Source of the DNA: Exiguobacterium sp. FSL W8-0210
Lineage (GTDB): Bacteria; Bacillota; Bacilli; Exiguobacteriales; Exiguobacteriaceae
DNA: 64,000 nt
Reading direction: 5' to 3'
Assembly: GCF_038006045.1 (NCBI RefSeq)
Contig: NZ_JBBOUK010000001.1
Coordinates: 2,583,001 to 2,647,000, forward strand
Part shown: positions 25,367-33,471 of the stretch, piece after piece
How the letters are laid out: every line of letters starts with the position of its first letter
Numbering within the stretch: position 1 is the stretch's first letter
The notes under the pieces: generated by a model
What the model was told of the DNA's origin: nothing
Seen by the model: the letters and a program-made list of their open reading frames with translations, nothing else
Database searches by the model: none
Translations under genes and position numbers: made by a program

Positions 25367-26056
25367 ATGGAACGCTGTTCGTTATGTGGAACACCACTTC
25401 GTCAATTCGATACGACTTGTTCGCATTGCCAACATCCTGTTATCAAAAAAGAACAACCAGCTGAACCACCTGTTCCGTCTTCTTCACGGACTTGGCTCAT
25501 CAGCACCTGTCTTTTGCTCTTTCTCGTCGGAGGAGCCGGTTTCCTGTGGTATTCGCTACAAGATCCCGTTTCCCCTGAAGCCGGTCAGACGCCTAGTGTC
25601 GAAGCACTCGCGCTTTCGGAATGGTCCGATGACCAAACAGCGTACAATCAAACGTATTCGAAAGACCGTCCTCCAACGTCCTATGATGTCCTTCGTTTCG
25701 TCCGCCAATACACTCGGACGATTCCAGAGCTTGCGACGTATTCAAAGAAATACGATTCCATCGAAACGTTTTCCGCCATCCAGTTTACGACCTTGAAGGT
25801 GTTCGAATCCGAGTTCGACCATCTCGAGCAGTTGACGAATGCCGTTGATGCTCCTGTCGCTCCAAGTGTTCTTGCCGTGACATTCCAAAAATTCACGTCA
25901 AAAGGTACCACATATCACTTGCGTACACAGGAAACGTACCAAATCACGACAGCAACGGGTTCAAAGCCTGTGACCTACCGTGTCCATTATCGTTTGAAAG
26001 TGCATACGGATCATCTGCAAATCATTGATGTCAATCGAACGGAGGTGACCTCATGA
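25367..26056 (+). CDS. Zinc-ribbon membrane-anchored protein, unknown function
   Basis: This is a 229-residue protein with an N-terminal zinc ribbon (CSLCGTPL, then CSHCQHP), a short Pro-rich linker, one membrane segment (about residues 43-62) and an external domain of about 160 residues. The layout resembles Bacillales TcaA/YvbJ-like proteins, but I cannot place the external domain. It starts after ACAGGAGGTC and overlaps the next gene by 4 bases, so the two are one operon. Confidence 0.75.
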   Translation: MERCSLCGTPLRQFDTTCSHCQHPVIKKEQPAEPPVPSSSRTWLISTCLLLFLVGGAGFLWYSLQDPVSPEAGQTPSVEALALSEWSDDQTAYNQTYSKDRPPTSYDVLRFVRQYTRTIPELATYSKKYDSIETFSAIQFTTLKVFESEFDHLEQLTNAVDAPVAPSVLAVTFQKFTSKGTTYHLRTQETYQITTATGSKPVTYRVHYRLKVHTDHLQIIDVNRTEVTS

Positions 26057-26673
26057 AACGAGTGCTCCTCTGTCTGCCCCTTTGTCTCCTGATAGCGTGT
26101 TCGCCCGAAACATCCAAGATTCAAGATCAACTCGAACAGCAAACTTACACCCGCGCCGTCGAACAATCGAAACAAGACATTGACGAACCGGCTGCTCGGC
26201 TGATGGTTCAGCTTGAGCGACAGCTTGCCGGTTATCAACTGCGTGATGTCTTAAAAACGGCGGAGGCGATCGAACGTCTTCAACTCGCAACGGATCATCC
26301 TGTCCGAAAACGAGCAGAAGCCATTGCCCTCAGTGCAAGAGAGACGTTGCAACAAGTCAAACAGTTTGAAGGAACATACGAAGTCGAACGAAGCACACTT
26401 GAAGATGAGCCGTTCGACGGAACCGGACGCATCCATGTCTCTTTTGACGAGCAAGATACATTCATCGTGACGCTTCGCTTTGATCAGTTCGGTCTCCCGG
26501 ACGCGCTCCGAAACGATGAAGAGATCGTCCGTTTCGAACCCGATTTCTCCGCTCGTGTCAGTTTATCCGGAGGACAAGTCAGCTACCGTTTCGTTCGTTC
26601 GACGCTCCGCGTGACGTTCGAAGGACCAGGCGGTAAGCGAATCTATCAACTCAAACAACTGTCAGATAAATAA
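26053..26673 (+). CDS. Lipoprotein, unknown function
   Basis: This is a 206-residue exported protein with lipobox LIAC (Cys16) after a hydrophobic signal. Residues 20-105 look helical with many Gln/Glu. Residues 110-206 look like a beta barrel (GTYEVERS, DTFIVTLRFDQF, GQVSYRFVRSTLRVTF). No family is recognised. It is translationally coupled to the zinc-ribbon protein through ATGA, suggesting a joint role at the outer face of the membrane. Confidence 0.75.
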   Translation: MKRVLLCLPLCLLIACSPETSKIQDQLEQQTYTRAVEQSKQDIDEPAARLMVQLERQLAGYQLRDVLKTAEAIERLQLATDHPVRKRAEAIALSARETLQQVKQFEGTYEVERSTLEDEPFDGTGRIHVSFDEQDTFIVTLRFDQFGLPDALRNDEEIVRFEPDFSARVSLSGGQVSYRFVRSTLRVTFEGPGGKRIYQLKQLSDK

Positions 26674-26678
26674 CCAGT

Positions 26679-26694
26679 AAAACGCCGCTTTACT
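26679..26694 (+). terminator. Left half of an interrupted terminator
   Basis: AAAACGCCGCTTTACT would pair with AGTGAAGCAGCGTTTT at 28389-28404, which is followed by a T run. The IS element separates the two halves, so the original terminator between convergent genes is split. Confidence 0.6.
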
Positions 26695-26708
26695 TGAGAC
26701 GATTGAAC

Positions 26709-26729
26709 TGCTCCCTGTCAAGTAGACAG
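26709..26729 (+). repeat. IS terminal inverted repeat (orfB end)
   Basis: TGCTCCCTGTCAAGTAGACAG matches the inverse of 28355-28375 at all but three positions. Confidence 0.88.
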
Positions 26730-26748
26730 GACAAATAATAAAAATCCT

Positions 26749-27669
26749 TTAAACGGCTTGCGCTCTGTATTCTAATGGAGCCAAGCCGTTTAATCGTTGT
26801 TGATATCGTTCTTCATTGTAGAAGTAAATATATTTCTGGATTGCGAGTCGGAGTTCGTCGAACTCCGCAAACTTATGTAGATAATAACTTTCGCACTTCA
26901 ACGCTCCCCAAAAGGACTCCATCGGTCCGTTATCAATACATCTTCCAACCCGAGACATACTTTGTGTAATGCCTGCCACGCGTGTCATATGACGAAACGC
27001 ATGAGAAGTATATTGAAATCCTCGATCACTATGAAGCAAGGGACGACTTCCGGATGCGCCCTGTAGGGCGTGTTCAAGAGTATCGAACACAAGCTGATTA
27101 TTATTGGAATGCCCAAGAACGAAGGCACGGATGGATCCATCATATAGGTCCAGAATGGCGCTCAAATACGCCTTCTGAGAGGCGCCATACTTCAGTTCCG
27201 TGACATCCGTCACCCATTTTTGGTTCGGTCCTGCGGCGTTGAAATCACGGTTCAGAATGTTCTCTGCAGTCTGTTGAGGGCGATTACGAATATACAAAGG
27301 ACGTTTCCGGCGTATGACGCAATGAATACCGGCGACATGCATCAGGCGACGGACACGCTTCGCGTTGACGTTTCTTCCGAAACGACGTTTCAGGTTCAAT
27401 GTCATCCGTCGGTAGCCATAGATTCCGTTCACCGTAAGGTGGATCTCGTTCATCTCTTCGATGATTTTCATGTTCTCCGTCTCACGAGTCTGTGGTATAC
27501 CAATCCGGCGTAACCACTTGTAGTAGGCAGCGCGCGAGACTCCAGCGAGGTGACACAGGGCGATGATCGGGTAACCAAATTGCTCTACCGATGATTGAAT
27601 GGCTTCATATTTATCTTGAAGACGAATTTGACTTAACGTGACCTCCTCTCGATCTCCTCTAACTTTTTT
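26749..27669 (-). CDS. IS3-family transposase OrfB (frameshift product part)
   Basis: This is the DDE integrase part of the transposase. The frame contains GIYGYRRMTLNLKRRFG, NQKWVTDVTELKYG with the first Asp, LHSDRGFQYTSHAF with the second Asp, and NGPMESFWGALKCESY with the Glu. It has no ribosome binding site of its own. The frame runs upstream into the end of orfA and is reached by a -1 shift at the A AAA AAG heptamer (27663-27669). The first in-frame Met is only at 27471, which would lose the N-terminal HTH-like region, so the frameshift product is the likely enzyme. Confidence 0.88.
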   Translation of the reverse strand, partial: KKVRGDREEVTLSQIRLQDKYEAIQSSVEQFGYPIIALCHLAGVSRAAYYKWLRRIGIPQTRETENMKIIEEMNEIHLTVNGIYGYRRMTLNLKRRFGRNVNAKRVRRLMHVAGIHCVIRRKRPLYIRNRPQQTAENILNRDFNAAGPNQKWVTDVTELKYGASQKAYLSAILDLYDGSIRAFVLGHSNNNQLVFDTLEHALQGASGSRPLLHSDRGFQYTSHAFRHMTRVAGITQSMSRVGRCIDNGPMESFWGALKCESYYLHKFAEFDELRLAIQKYIYFYNEERYQQRLNGLAPLEYRAQAV

Positions 27670-28310
27670 AAGAAATCGTTCTCCATGCGTAGACGCTCAT
27701 TTTCTTTCTCGAGTCGTTTCAGATCCAACGCCAAACGGTCTGTATCCGTCAATTCTTCTACTGGCTTCTGACGTCCGCGACGGTCCATCAGTGCGTCGAT
27801 TCCGTCCTTCTCGAACTTTCTTACCCAGCTATAAATTTGTTGGTACGAGACCCGATGGGTCTTCATGATGCTTTGATAGTCTTTTCTGTTCTGTATACAG
27901 TCCATGACTGCCTGGACACGCTCTTCGAATGTAGTGGTTCTACCTTTAGTCATAGTGGATCGCTCCTTCAATGGTTTCCCTTGAGTACTATGACTAGTAT
28001 ACCTCTCTATCCACTTCGCAAGTAGGCTTCTATCCGAGATATCAAACCGTGCCGTAGCGCTAATAAGCGATTCCTTTTGGTCGAGTACTGCACGTATAGC
28101 CTTCATCTTCAGTTCTTCCGGATAACGCGTCCACTCTGTTCGATTACGAAGTGCCATGGAGCCGCCCGTACGATATTTTGTCCTCCATCTATTTAAGGTG
28201 GTGACTGAAAGCTCGAAGAGCGAGGCAATCGATTTGATCGAGTCGATTCGGTCTTCACACATCTTAATAATTCGTAGTTTTTCATCTGACGAAAACTTAG
28301 ATTTAGTCAT
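27633..28310 (-). CDS. IS3-family transposase OrfA (helix-turn-helix protein)
   Basis: This 225-residue DNA-binding protein holds two or three helix-turn-helix units of the IS150 OrfA type (SVTTLNRWRTKYRTGG, ISDRSLLAKWIERY and VSYQQIYSWVRKFEKDG). It ends in a leucine-zipper-like helix (LALDLKRLEKENERLRMEN). The ATG at 28310 follows GAAGGGAGC. The frame ends shortly after the shift site that joins it to orfB. Confidence 0.88.
   Translation of the reverse strand: MTKSKFSSDEKLRIIKMCEDRIDSIKSIASLFELSVTTLNRWRTKYRTGGSMALRNRTEWTRYPEELKMKAIRAVLDQKESLISATARFDISDRSLLAKWIERYTSHSTQGKPLKERSTMTKGRTTTFEERVQAVMDCIQNRKDYQSIMKTHRVSYQQIYSWVRKFEKDGIDALMDRRGRQKPVEELTDTDRLALDLKRLEKENERLRMENDFLKKLEEIERRSR
27663..27669 (-). 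other. Programmed -1 frameshift heptamer A AAA AAG
   Basis: In the orfA frame the codons read TTA AAA AAG, giving the slippery heptamer. The -1 frame continues without stop into orfB, and a purine-rich GGAGATCGAGAGGAGG lies just downstream. Confidence 0.85.
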
Positions 28311-28354
28311 AGAAAAAGCTCCCTTCAAAAAGTAGACAGTTTTTGTTATTTCAA

Positions 28355-28375
28355 CTGTCTACTTTTTGGGGAGCA
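28355..28375 (-). repeat. IS terminal inverted repeat (orfA end)
   Basis: Read on the minus strand it begins TGCTCCCCAAAAAGTAGACAG, the counterpart of 26709-26729. A second, internal CTGTCTACTTTTTG copy lies at 28324-28340 in opposite orientation. Confidence 0.88.
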
Positions 28376-28388
28376 TATCAGATTCCCG

Positions 28389-28408
28389 AGTGAAGCAGCG
28401 TTTTTTTT
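28389..28408 (+). terminator. Right half of the interrupted terminator
   Basis: AGTGAAGCAGCG followed by eight T residues is the 3' arm of the stem whose 5' arm is at 26679-26694. Confidence 0.6.
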
Positions 28409-28419
28409 ATGATTTTAAT

Positions 28420-29331
28420 TTAACGTGTTGCTTGAACGTTCTCATACACCTGCTGACATAATTCATGTGTCGCCAGGCTATCAGAAGCTACGACCGACTC
28501 GGACGGTTCCCCTTTGACCGTCCGAAGGAATGCATCCAGCATATCGACGAATCCACGGCGCTTTAGCGTCGCTTCCCAGTTATCGAGCGGATACCGAAGC
28601 GTGCCTTGTTTCGTCAATTGATCGAGTGTCGTCACGTCCGTTGCGATTCGTTTTTCTTCCGGCCCCATCACTTCGACGCGTTCTTCCGTGATGCCGTTAT
28701 TGCGGTTCATGACACCAATCGCCGTAATGCCGTTTGAGACGAATTGAATCGTCACGTGATGCAACCCGCTTGCGTCCTGCTTACTCTTAACGTGCAAATC
28801 TTCAATCTCACCGCGTCCTGTCAAGAAACGCAGCGTATCCGCGACATGAATGAAGTCGTCGAACAGAAACGGCTTGGCATCTTCGATGAACGACGTCCGA
28901 TTCTTTTGCATGAGGACGAGATTCGGATCGTTGACCTCCAGCAAGCGCTGATGCGCTGAAGCGAAGCGACGGTTGAATCCCGTGATGAACGGTAACTGTT
29001 TCTCCTCTGACAGACGTGTCAGTTCACGAATCTCTTCGATTTCCATCGAGACCGGCTTATCAACGTAGACGGCGATTCCTGCTTCAAGCGCTTGCCGTGC
29101 CTGCTCGGCATGGACGACAGTCGCTGAATGGATCATGACCGCATCGATCCCCTCCTTTACGGCGTCAGCAAACGTCGCGTATGTTCCTGCAAAGCGATAG
29201 TCTGCTCGCAATCGTTTTGCTTTCTCTTCATCTCGCGAGATCAGATACACCTCGATATCAGATCTTTCAGCATAGACCGGTAAATAGGCTTTTTGAGCGA
29301 TATCACCTAGACCAATGACGGCTAATTTCAT
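28420..29331 (-). CDS. Gfo/Idh/MocA-family oxidoreductase
   Basis: This is a 303-residue NAD(P)-dependent oxidoreductase. The Rossmann motif GLGDIAQKAY lies at residues 7-16. The family lysine lies in YVDKPVSMEIEE near residue 95, and a His in GLHHVTIQFV follows. Such enzymes act on sugars, inositols or bile pigments; the substrate is not evident here. It starts after AAGGAGGAGTTCAT. Its original downstream terminator is split by the IS. Confidence 0.88.
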   Translation of the reverse strand: MKLAVIGLGDIAQKAYLPVYAERSDIEVYLISRDEEKAKRLRADYRFAGTYATFADAVKEGIDAVMIHSATVVHAEQARQALEAGIAVYVDKPVSMEIEEIRELTRLSEEKQLPFITGFNRRFASAHQRLLEVNDPNLVLMQKNRTSFIEDAKPFLFDDFIHVADTLRFLTGRGEIEDLHVKSKQDASGLHHVTIQFVSNGITAIGVMNRNNGITEERVEVMGPEEKRIATDVTTLDQLTKQGTLRYPLDNWEATLKRRGFVDMLDAFLRTVKGEPSESVVASDSLATHELCQQVYENVQATR

Positions 29332-29503
29332 ATGAACTCCTCCTTTTCCACTGTTGCTTACATTCCCTATGATACGTTAATTGACACGAAAAGATGAGAA
29401 ACAGCCCTTTACAGGCATCAAATTCCTTTTTTTGAAAAGAAGTGAATTTCCTTTTTTTGTTTTATGATAAAACCATATTTGAACAAGGAGGGAATGAGTT
29501 TTT

Positions 29504-30757
29504 ATGAAGCGCTTGCTCCGTACTAGTCTTACGCTCTTATTATTGTTCGCTTTGTGTCTTCCCGCCATTCCGGCTCAGGCAGCTAGTTACCAAGTTGTCG
29601 TCACTTCGACGATTGGAGCGAACATCCGCTCGAAGCCGAGTACAGCCTCGTCTGCGACGATCGTCCGACGCGCTGCGTACAAGGCAAAATTCACAGCCGT
29701 CTCGTATACGAATGGCTGGTATAAGATCAAGGACGGAGGTACATATCGTTATCTATCGAACCAAGTCGCTAAAAAAGTGTCGAGTAGCTCCGTAAAAACG
29801 TACAAAATCGTCGTCTACTCGAAAGCTGGAGCGAACGTCCGGACATCACCAAGCACGGCCTCATCAAAGAACATCAAACGACTCGCATCCTACAACTCGA
29901 AGTTCAATGCAGTCTCGTACTCGAACGGTTGGTATAAGGTCAAAGGGAAAGTCAATTATTATTACGTCTCTAGCCAAGTTGCCCGAAAAGTGACGACGAG
30001 CAGCCCTAAACCATCGAGTGGCAGTTATCCGGTTGCATCGATGCGGTATTTCAAGCTTGGATCGTCAAGTTATCAATTGACGAAAGAAAGCTTCGTCCGC
30101 CGTTATCCAGCGAGTACGACGAAACTGTTGACGGGAATCGTCGCGTATGACGAAGCAGCACGTAAAGGCACGCTTGATCAAACGTTCACCCTGACGTCTT
30201 CGATGTTATCTGTCCCTGCTGGCAGTAGCGTAGCGGGTTTCCGTGTTGGCGATAAAGTCACGATGCGTCAACTCTTGAACGGGATGCTGATCCGCTCTGG
30301 TAATGATGCAGCAAAAGCGATCGCTGTCCGGACAGCAGGTTCTGAATCGAAGTTCGTCTCGTACATGAATAACCGCGCCCGTTCAATCGGAATGAGTGCG
30401 AGTCATTTCATGAACCCACACGGTTTCTATCATCCAAGTCATTACACGACAGCTGCTGATATGCAAAAACTCGCGAATACATATGCGAAGTACAGCACGC
30501 TCATGACGATCAGTGGACGCAAGTCGTATCAGACGACCGTTAAAGGACCGTATGCACGGACATTGACGTGGTATCATACGAATACGTCGCTTCCAGGAGA
30601 TACACGTGTTTATGCGAGCAAGACTGGTTACACACCGGAATCTGGCTACACACGCGTCTTCTTCATCAAAAAAGGATCGACACGATATGGTCTCGTCACA
30701 CTGAAAGGAACGTTGTCCCAAACCGAGACGACACTTCGCTCCGTCTTAAATAAATAA
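29504..30757 (+). CDS. D-alanyl-D-alanine carboxypeptidase with two SH3b domains
   Basis: This is a 417-residue secreted penicillin-binding protein of peptidase family S11. A signal peptide ends near residue 26 (AQA). Two SH3b domains (about 28-85 and 97-155) precede the catalytic domain. The latter has the SxxK motif in YPASTTKLLTG, SGN in IRSGNDAAKA and KTG in ASKTGYTPESG. It trims the terminal D-Ala of peptidoglycan stem peptides. The common C-terminal membrane anchor helix of this family is missing, so the SH3b domains may do the wall targeting. The start follows AAGGAGGGAATG. Confidence 0.92.
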   Translation: MKRLLRTSLTLLLLFALCLPAIPAQAASYQVVVTSTIGANIRSKPSTASSATIVRRAAYKAKFTAVSYTNGWYKIKDGGTYRYLSNQVAKKVSSSSVKTYKIVVYSKAGANVRTSPSTASSKNIKRLASYNSKFNAVSYSNGWYKVKGKVNYYYVSSQVARKVTTSSPKPSSGSYPVASMRYFKLGSSSYQLTKESFVRRYPASTTKLLTGIVAYDEAARKGTLDQTFTLTSSMLSVPAGSSVAGFRVGDKVTMRQLLNGMLIRSGNDAAKAIAVRTAGSESKFVSYMNNRARSIGMSASHFMNPHGFYHPSHYTTAADMQKLANTYAKYSTLMTISGRKSYQTTVKGPYARTLTWYHTNTSLPGDTRVYASKTGYTPESGYTRVFFIKKGSTRYGLVTLKGTLSQTETTLRSVLNK

Positions 30758-30764
30758 TCAACTC

Positions 30765-30815
30765 ATCAACAGTCTGGTTTTCCGTTTCGGGATCCAGACT
30801 GTTTTCTTTTTCCTT
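30765..30815 (+). terminator. Terminator after the carboxypeptidase
   Basis: AACAGTCTGG pairs with CCAGACTGTT and is followed by T residues. Confidence 0.9.
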
Positions 30816-30902
30816 CAAATTATACTTGCGCTGAAAGCGAATTCATCTTAGAGTTAACTTTAGAATCAGACGTCTGACGTCTTAATGAAGGAGAGTTTTT
30901 AC

Positions 30903-31508
30903 GTGGGAAATGTCAGTTTGTTATTTGGGGGCGTTGCGCTCTTTTTAAATAGTTTGACCTTGTTTGGAAAAGTCGATCTCCGTAGTGCTGGTGTCTTCAG
31001 TCTCATCACGGGTCTACTGCAAACGTTCATCGCAACGTATCTTGTCATCGGTGCTGTCGGTGATCCGGCGTTAACGTTCGGTTACGCGAGCATTTACTTG
31101 TTTGCCTTTACGTATGTGTATGTCGGCATCACATTTCTGTTCAATCTTGACGGAAGCGGTGTCGGTTGGTTTTCCTTGTTCGTTGCGATCGCCGCTTTGT
31201 TTTATGCATTTGTCAGCTTCACGACAGCAGACATCATCGGTGGGATGACATGGTTGTTCTGGGTATTGCTCTGGAGCCTGTTTTTCCTTGGGATGGGAAT
31301 GAATCGTCCGATTGACGCGATCACTGCCCGCGTCGCCCTCGTATTAAGCTGGTTGACGTTGATCGTCCCGGCACTGATCGGTCTTCGGTTTGGCTACTTC
31401 AGTACGGCATACCAATGGTTATGGAGCGGTGCTGCCATTCTGACTGTCGTCTATTTCCTCTATACGATGATGAAATTCTCGATGCTTCGGACGATCCGCT
31501 CGTCGTGA
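30903..31508 (+). CDS. AmiS/UreI-family urea or amide channel
   Basis: This is a 201-residue membrane protein with six to seven hydrophobic segments, matching the AmiS/UreI family. Blocks include GNVSLLFGGVALFLN at the start, FAFTYVYVGITFLFN near residue 80, GGMTWLFWVLLWSLFFL near 115 and YQWLWSGAA near the end. UreI is a proton-gated urea channel and AmiS is thought to pass short amides. No urease or amidase gene is in the window. The GTG at 30903 is chosen because AAGGAGAG precedes it at the right distance; the upstream ATG has none. Confidence 0.85.
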   Translation: MGNVSLLFGGVALFLNSLTLFGKVDLRSAGVFSLITGLLQTFIATYLVIGAVGDPALTFGYASIYLFAFTYVYVGITFLFNLDGSGVGWFSLFVAIAALFYAFVSFTTADIIGGMTWLFWVLLWSLFFLGMGMNRPIDAITARVALVLSWLTLIVPALIGLRFGYFSTAYQWLWSGAAILTVVYFLYTMMKFSMLRTIRSS

Positions 31509-31524
31509 CATGCTAATCGATTCA

Positions 31525-31578
31525 TCAAAAAAAGATGTCTATTTCCGGTCATGAATCGGAGATGGACATCTTTTTACT
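31525..31578 (+). terminator. Terminator after the AmiS/UreI gene
   Basis: AAAAAAGATGTC and GACATCTTTTTT form the stem, with CCG/CGG pairing inside. Confidence 0.88.
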
Positions 31579-31597
31579 TGATAGAAAACGCTATTGT

Positions 31598-31735
31598 TCA
31601 TCTGCGACTCCTACAGGAAAAGAAAGTGCCATAGGTACTTTCGTCAGGGATGAATCAGACCCGGCAAACTGCATGAAATGTTGGTTGCCGCGGCTGATTT
31701 CCCGCCTGAGGAAAGCGCGGATGAGAGGAGCGTTC
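31598..31735 (+). repeat. Dispersed structured repeat, copy 2
   Basis: This contains GCGACTCCTACAGGAAAAG, CGTCAGGGAT, CAGACCCGGCAAA, GCGGCTGATTTCCCGCCTG and GGAAAGCG in the order seen at 16140-16280 on the other strand. The hairpin GAAAGTGCC/GGTACTTTC differs in sequence from copy 1 but keeps pairing. Confidence 0.75.
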
Positions 31736-31784
31736 GTTTCGTTATCAATCAGTCCTGCTAGCGCATTTTTTCTCTCCATGCCAA

Positions 31785-32675
31785 TCACTTCAATGCATTC
31801 TGCAGCTGTGCTTGAACCTCTTTCAACGACTTGTTCGTCGGATGCCAGTAATAGATGCCGTCCGATTCGATGCCACCTTTTCCGTCGAGTGATAAGGTCT
31901 CGACATTTCGTAAGGCATCCCGGTAGTCCGTCACGACCGTCCGGGCAACGGAAAATGGTACGTTCGTCTTGACGTTTTTCCCGAGGGCGTCGAGGACAGC
32001 ATTGAAGCGACGAATCGAGAAGTCCTCTGTCATTTTATCGGCGACTGCCTGAACGACTTGCCGTTGGCGGATTTGTCGTCCGAAGTCCCCACGTGGATCA
32101 TCGTGCCGCATACGAGCATAGGCGAGTGCTTCCTTCCCGTTCAGTAATAGTTCTCCTTTTGGGAACTGCATCTCATAGTACGAAAAATTGATATCGTTCT
32201 TGACTCTGACCCCATCCACCGCATTGACGAGATCCGTAAAGCCCGCTAGATTGATCTCAGCGAAATAGTCGATTCGAATCTTTAACAGATGACTGACCGT
32301 ATCAAGCGCCATCTGTGGACCACCGAAGGCATAGGCATGGTTGATCTTATCATTTGAACCATTGCCGATGATGTCTGTCTTTAAGTCGCGCGGGATGCTG
32401 ATCATCTGACTGGTATTCGTTTTCGGATCAATCGTCACGACGATGATCGTATCACTCCGTCCTGTCTCATTTTTTCGTTGATCGACGCCGAGTAAGAGAA
32501 ACGAGAGTCTTTTTTTCTGCTCGACGGTTTTTTCCGTCTCAACGCTTGCTTTGACCGGTACCTGGACTTCTTTGAGCGTCTGACTCGCTTTATGATACAC
32601 ATATCCGCCTGAACGAAAGAGAAGGAGCAGGCAAATCCCCGTAAGTGTCAGTACGATCCATTTCCATTTCTTCAT
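31785..32675 (-). CDS. LytR-CpsA-Psr (LCP) family glycopolymer attachment protein
   Basis: This is a 296-residue membrane-anchored protein with one N-terminal segment (about residues 6-24) and an external LCP domain. Conserved blocks are LLLGVDQRKNETGRSDTI, SIPRDLKTDI, NDKINHAYAFGG and ALAYARMRHDDPRGDFGR, with the Arg and Asp residues that bind the polyprenyl pyrophosphate. LCP proteins transfer glycans from lipid carrier to peptidoglycan. As last gene of the polysaccharide operon it suggests the product is wall-linked rather than only released. The ATG at 32675 follows AAGGAGAATGGGTG. Confidence 0.92.
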   Translation of the reverse strand: MKKWKWIVLTLTGICLLLLFRSGGYVYHKASQTLKEVQVPVKASVETEKTVEQKKRLSFLLLGVDQRKNETGRSDTIIVVTIDPKTNTSQMISIPRDLKTDIIGNGSNDKINHAYAFGGPQMALDTVSHLLKIRIDYFAEINLAGFTDLVNAVDGVRVKNDINFSYYEMQFPKGELLLNGKEALAYARMRHDDPRGDFGRQIRQRQVVQAVADKMTEDFSIRRFNAVLDALGKNVKTNVPFSVARTVVTDYRDALRNVETLSLDGKGGIESDGIYYWHPTNKSLKEVQAQLQNALK

Positions 32676-32704
32676 CACCCATTCTCCTTTTCTTCAATTC
32701 GAAT

Positions 32705-33448
32705 TCAAGACGGTCGTTTTGCTTCGAGTACCAGTAAAGCATTGCGCCAGCTACCGAACAAGGCAGTGATGACTCCGATGCTTGGCGCATCACGTCCGAT
32801 ACTGAACCGTTGATAACTTGCGATCGTCAGATGCTCTGTTTCCCGAGCGGCTTCAGCAAGTACGTCGAGCACTTCTTCTTCCCGCCAGCGTTTGCGCGGG
32901 AATTCGATCCCAATGATTTCAAGTGCGTTTGACCAAGAGCCGTACCGGCGGGCAATCGTTGCGACGGTCGGACGATTTTGACCAGCCGCCCACTTCGTGT
33001 AGGTCTGACTCGTCAAGACCGGCAAGACCCCTTGCGCTTCCAGTAATGACTCGATGATCCGTTGTTCCATTTCCTGGACGCGTTCCTTTAAGATATCCGC
33101 TTCTGACAATGCCTGCTGCCACGAGTTGAATTGATGGACGATATCCGTCAGGCTTGGTGCTTGTTTCTGTTGTGCCCATTCGCGGTACGTCGCACTCGTG
33201 AAAGGATGGAGTTCCTCACGTGCCTGACGCAAGGCGTCAATGATTTCCGATTTCGTGAACGTCAAGCGGGCATGCCCGATGCCTGCTCGTTCCAAAGCGA
33301 TTTGCCACGATCCAAACAGCATCAGGATTTCCGCGACGCTTGGATGAGTAGTGTGGAGTTGCCAGCGGAAATAGGTATTGGCCGTCAATTCATTCTTCCC
33401 GTCCGCAGCGAGACGGAGTGCGTGGATCGCTTCCTCCATATCGCGCAT
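32705..33448 (-). CDS. Four-repeat HNH-associated-repeat protein, possible DNA-binding regulator
   Basis: This 247-residue protein consists almost wholly of four units of about 60 residues. Each ends in an xYxxW ... P(S/T)xxxIxxxFGSWxxAL pattern, for example HPSVAEILMLFGSWQIAL and RPTVATIARRYGSWSNAL. The pattern matches the repeat found beside HNH homing endonucleases, thought to bind DNA, but no nuclease domain is present. A paralogue with the same four-unit design lies at 47856-48614, on the other side of the polysaccharide genes. The ATG at 33448 follows AAGGGGACATCGTC. Confidence 0.8.
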   Translation of the reverse strand: MRDMEEAIHALRLAADGKNELTANTYFRWQLHTTHPSVAEILMLFGSWQIALERAGIGHARLTFTKSEIIDALRQAREELHPFTSATYREWAQQKQAPSLTDIVHQFNSWQQALSEADILKERVQEMEQRIIESLLEAQGVLPVLTSQTYTKWAAGQNRPTVATIARRYGSWSNALEIIGIEFPRKRWREEEVLDVLAEAARETEHLTIASYQRFSIGRDAPSIGVITALFGSWRNALLVLEAKRPS

Positions 33449-33471
33449 GACGATGTCCCCTTCCCATATAT

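Larger units (their letters stand above)
26709..28375 (-). mobile_element. IS3-family insertion sequence (IS150-like), complete
   Basis: The element is about 1.67 kb with 21-bp imperfect terminal inverted repeats, TGCTCCCTGTCAAGTAGACAG at 26709-26729 and its counterpart at 28355-28375. It holds orfA and orfB in the -1 frameshift arrangement of IS3 elements. The bases just outside (GAAC left, TATC right) are not a direct repeat. Both ORFs look intact, so it may be mobile. Confidence 0.92.
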
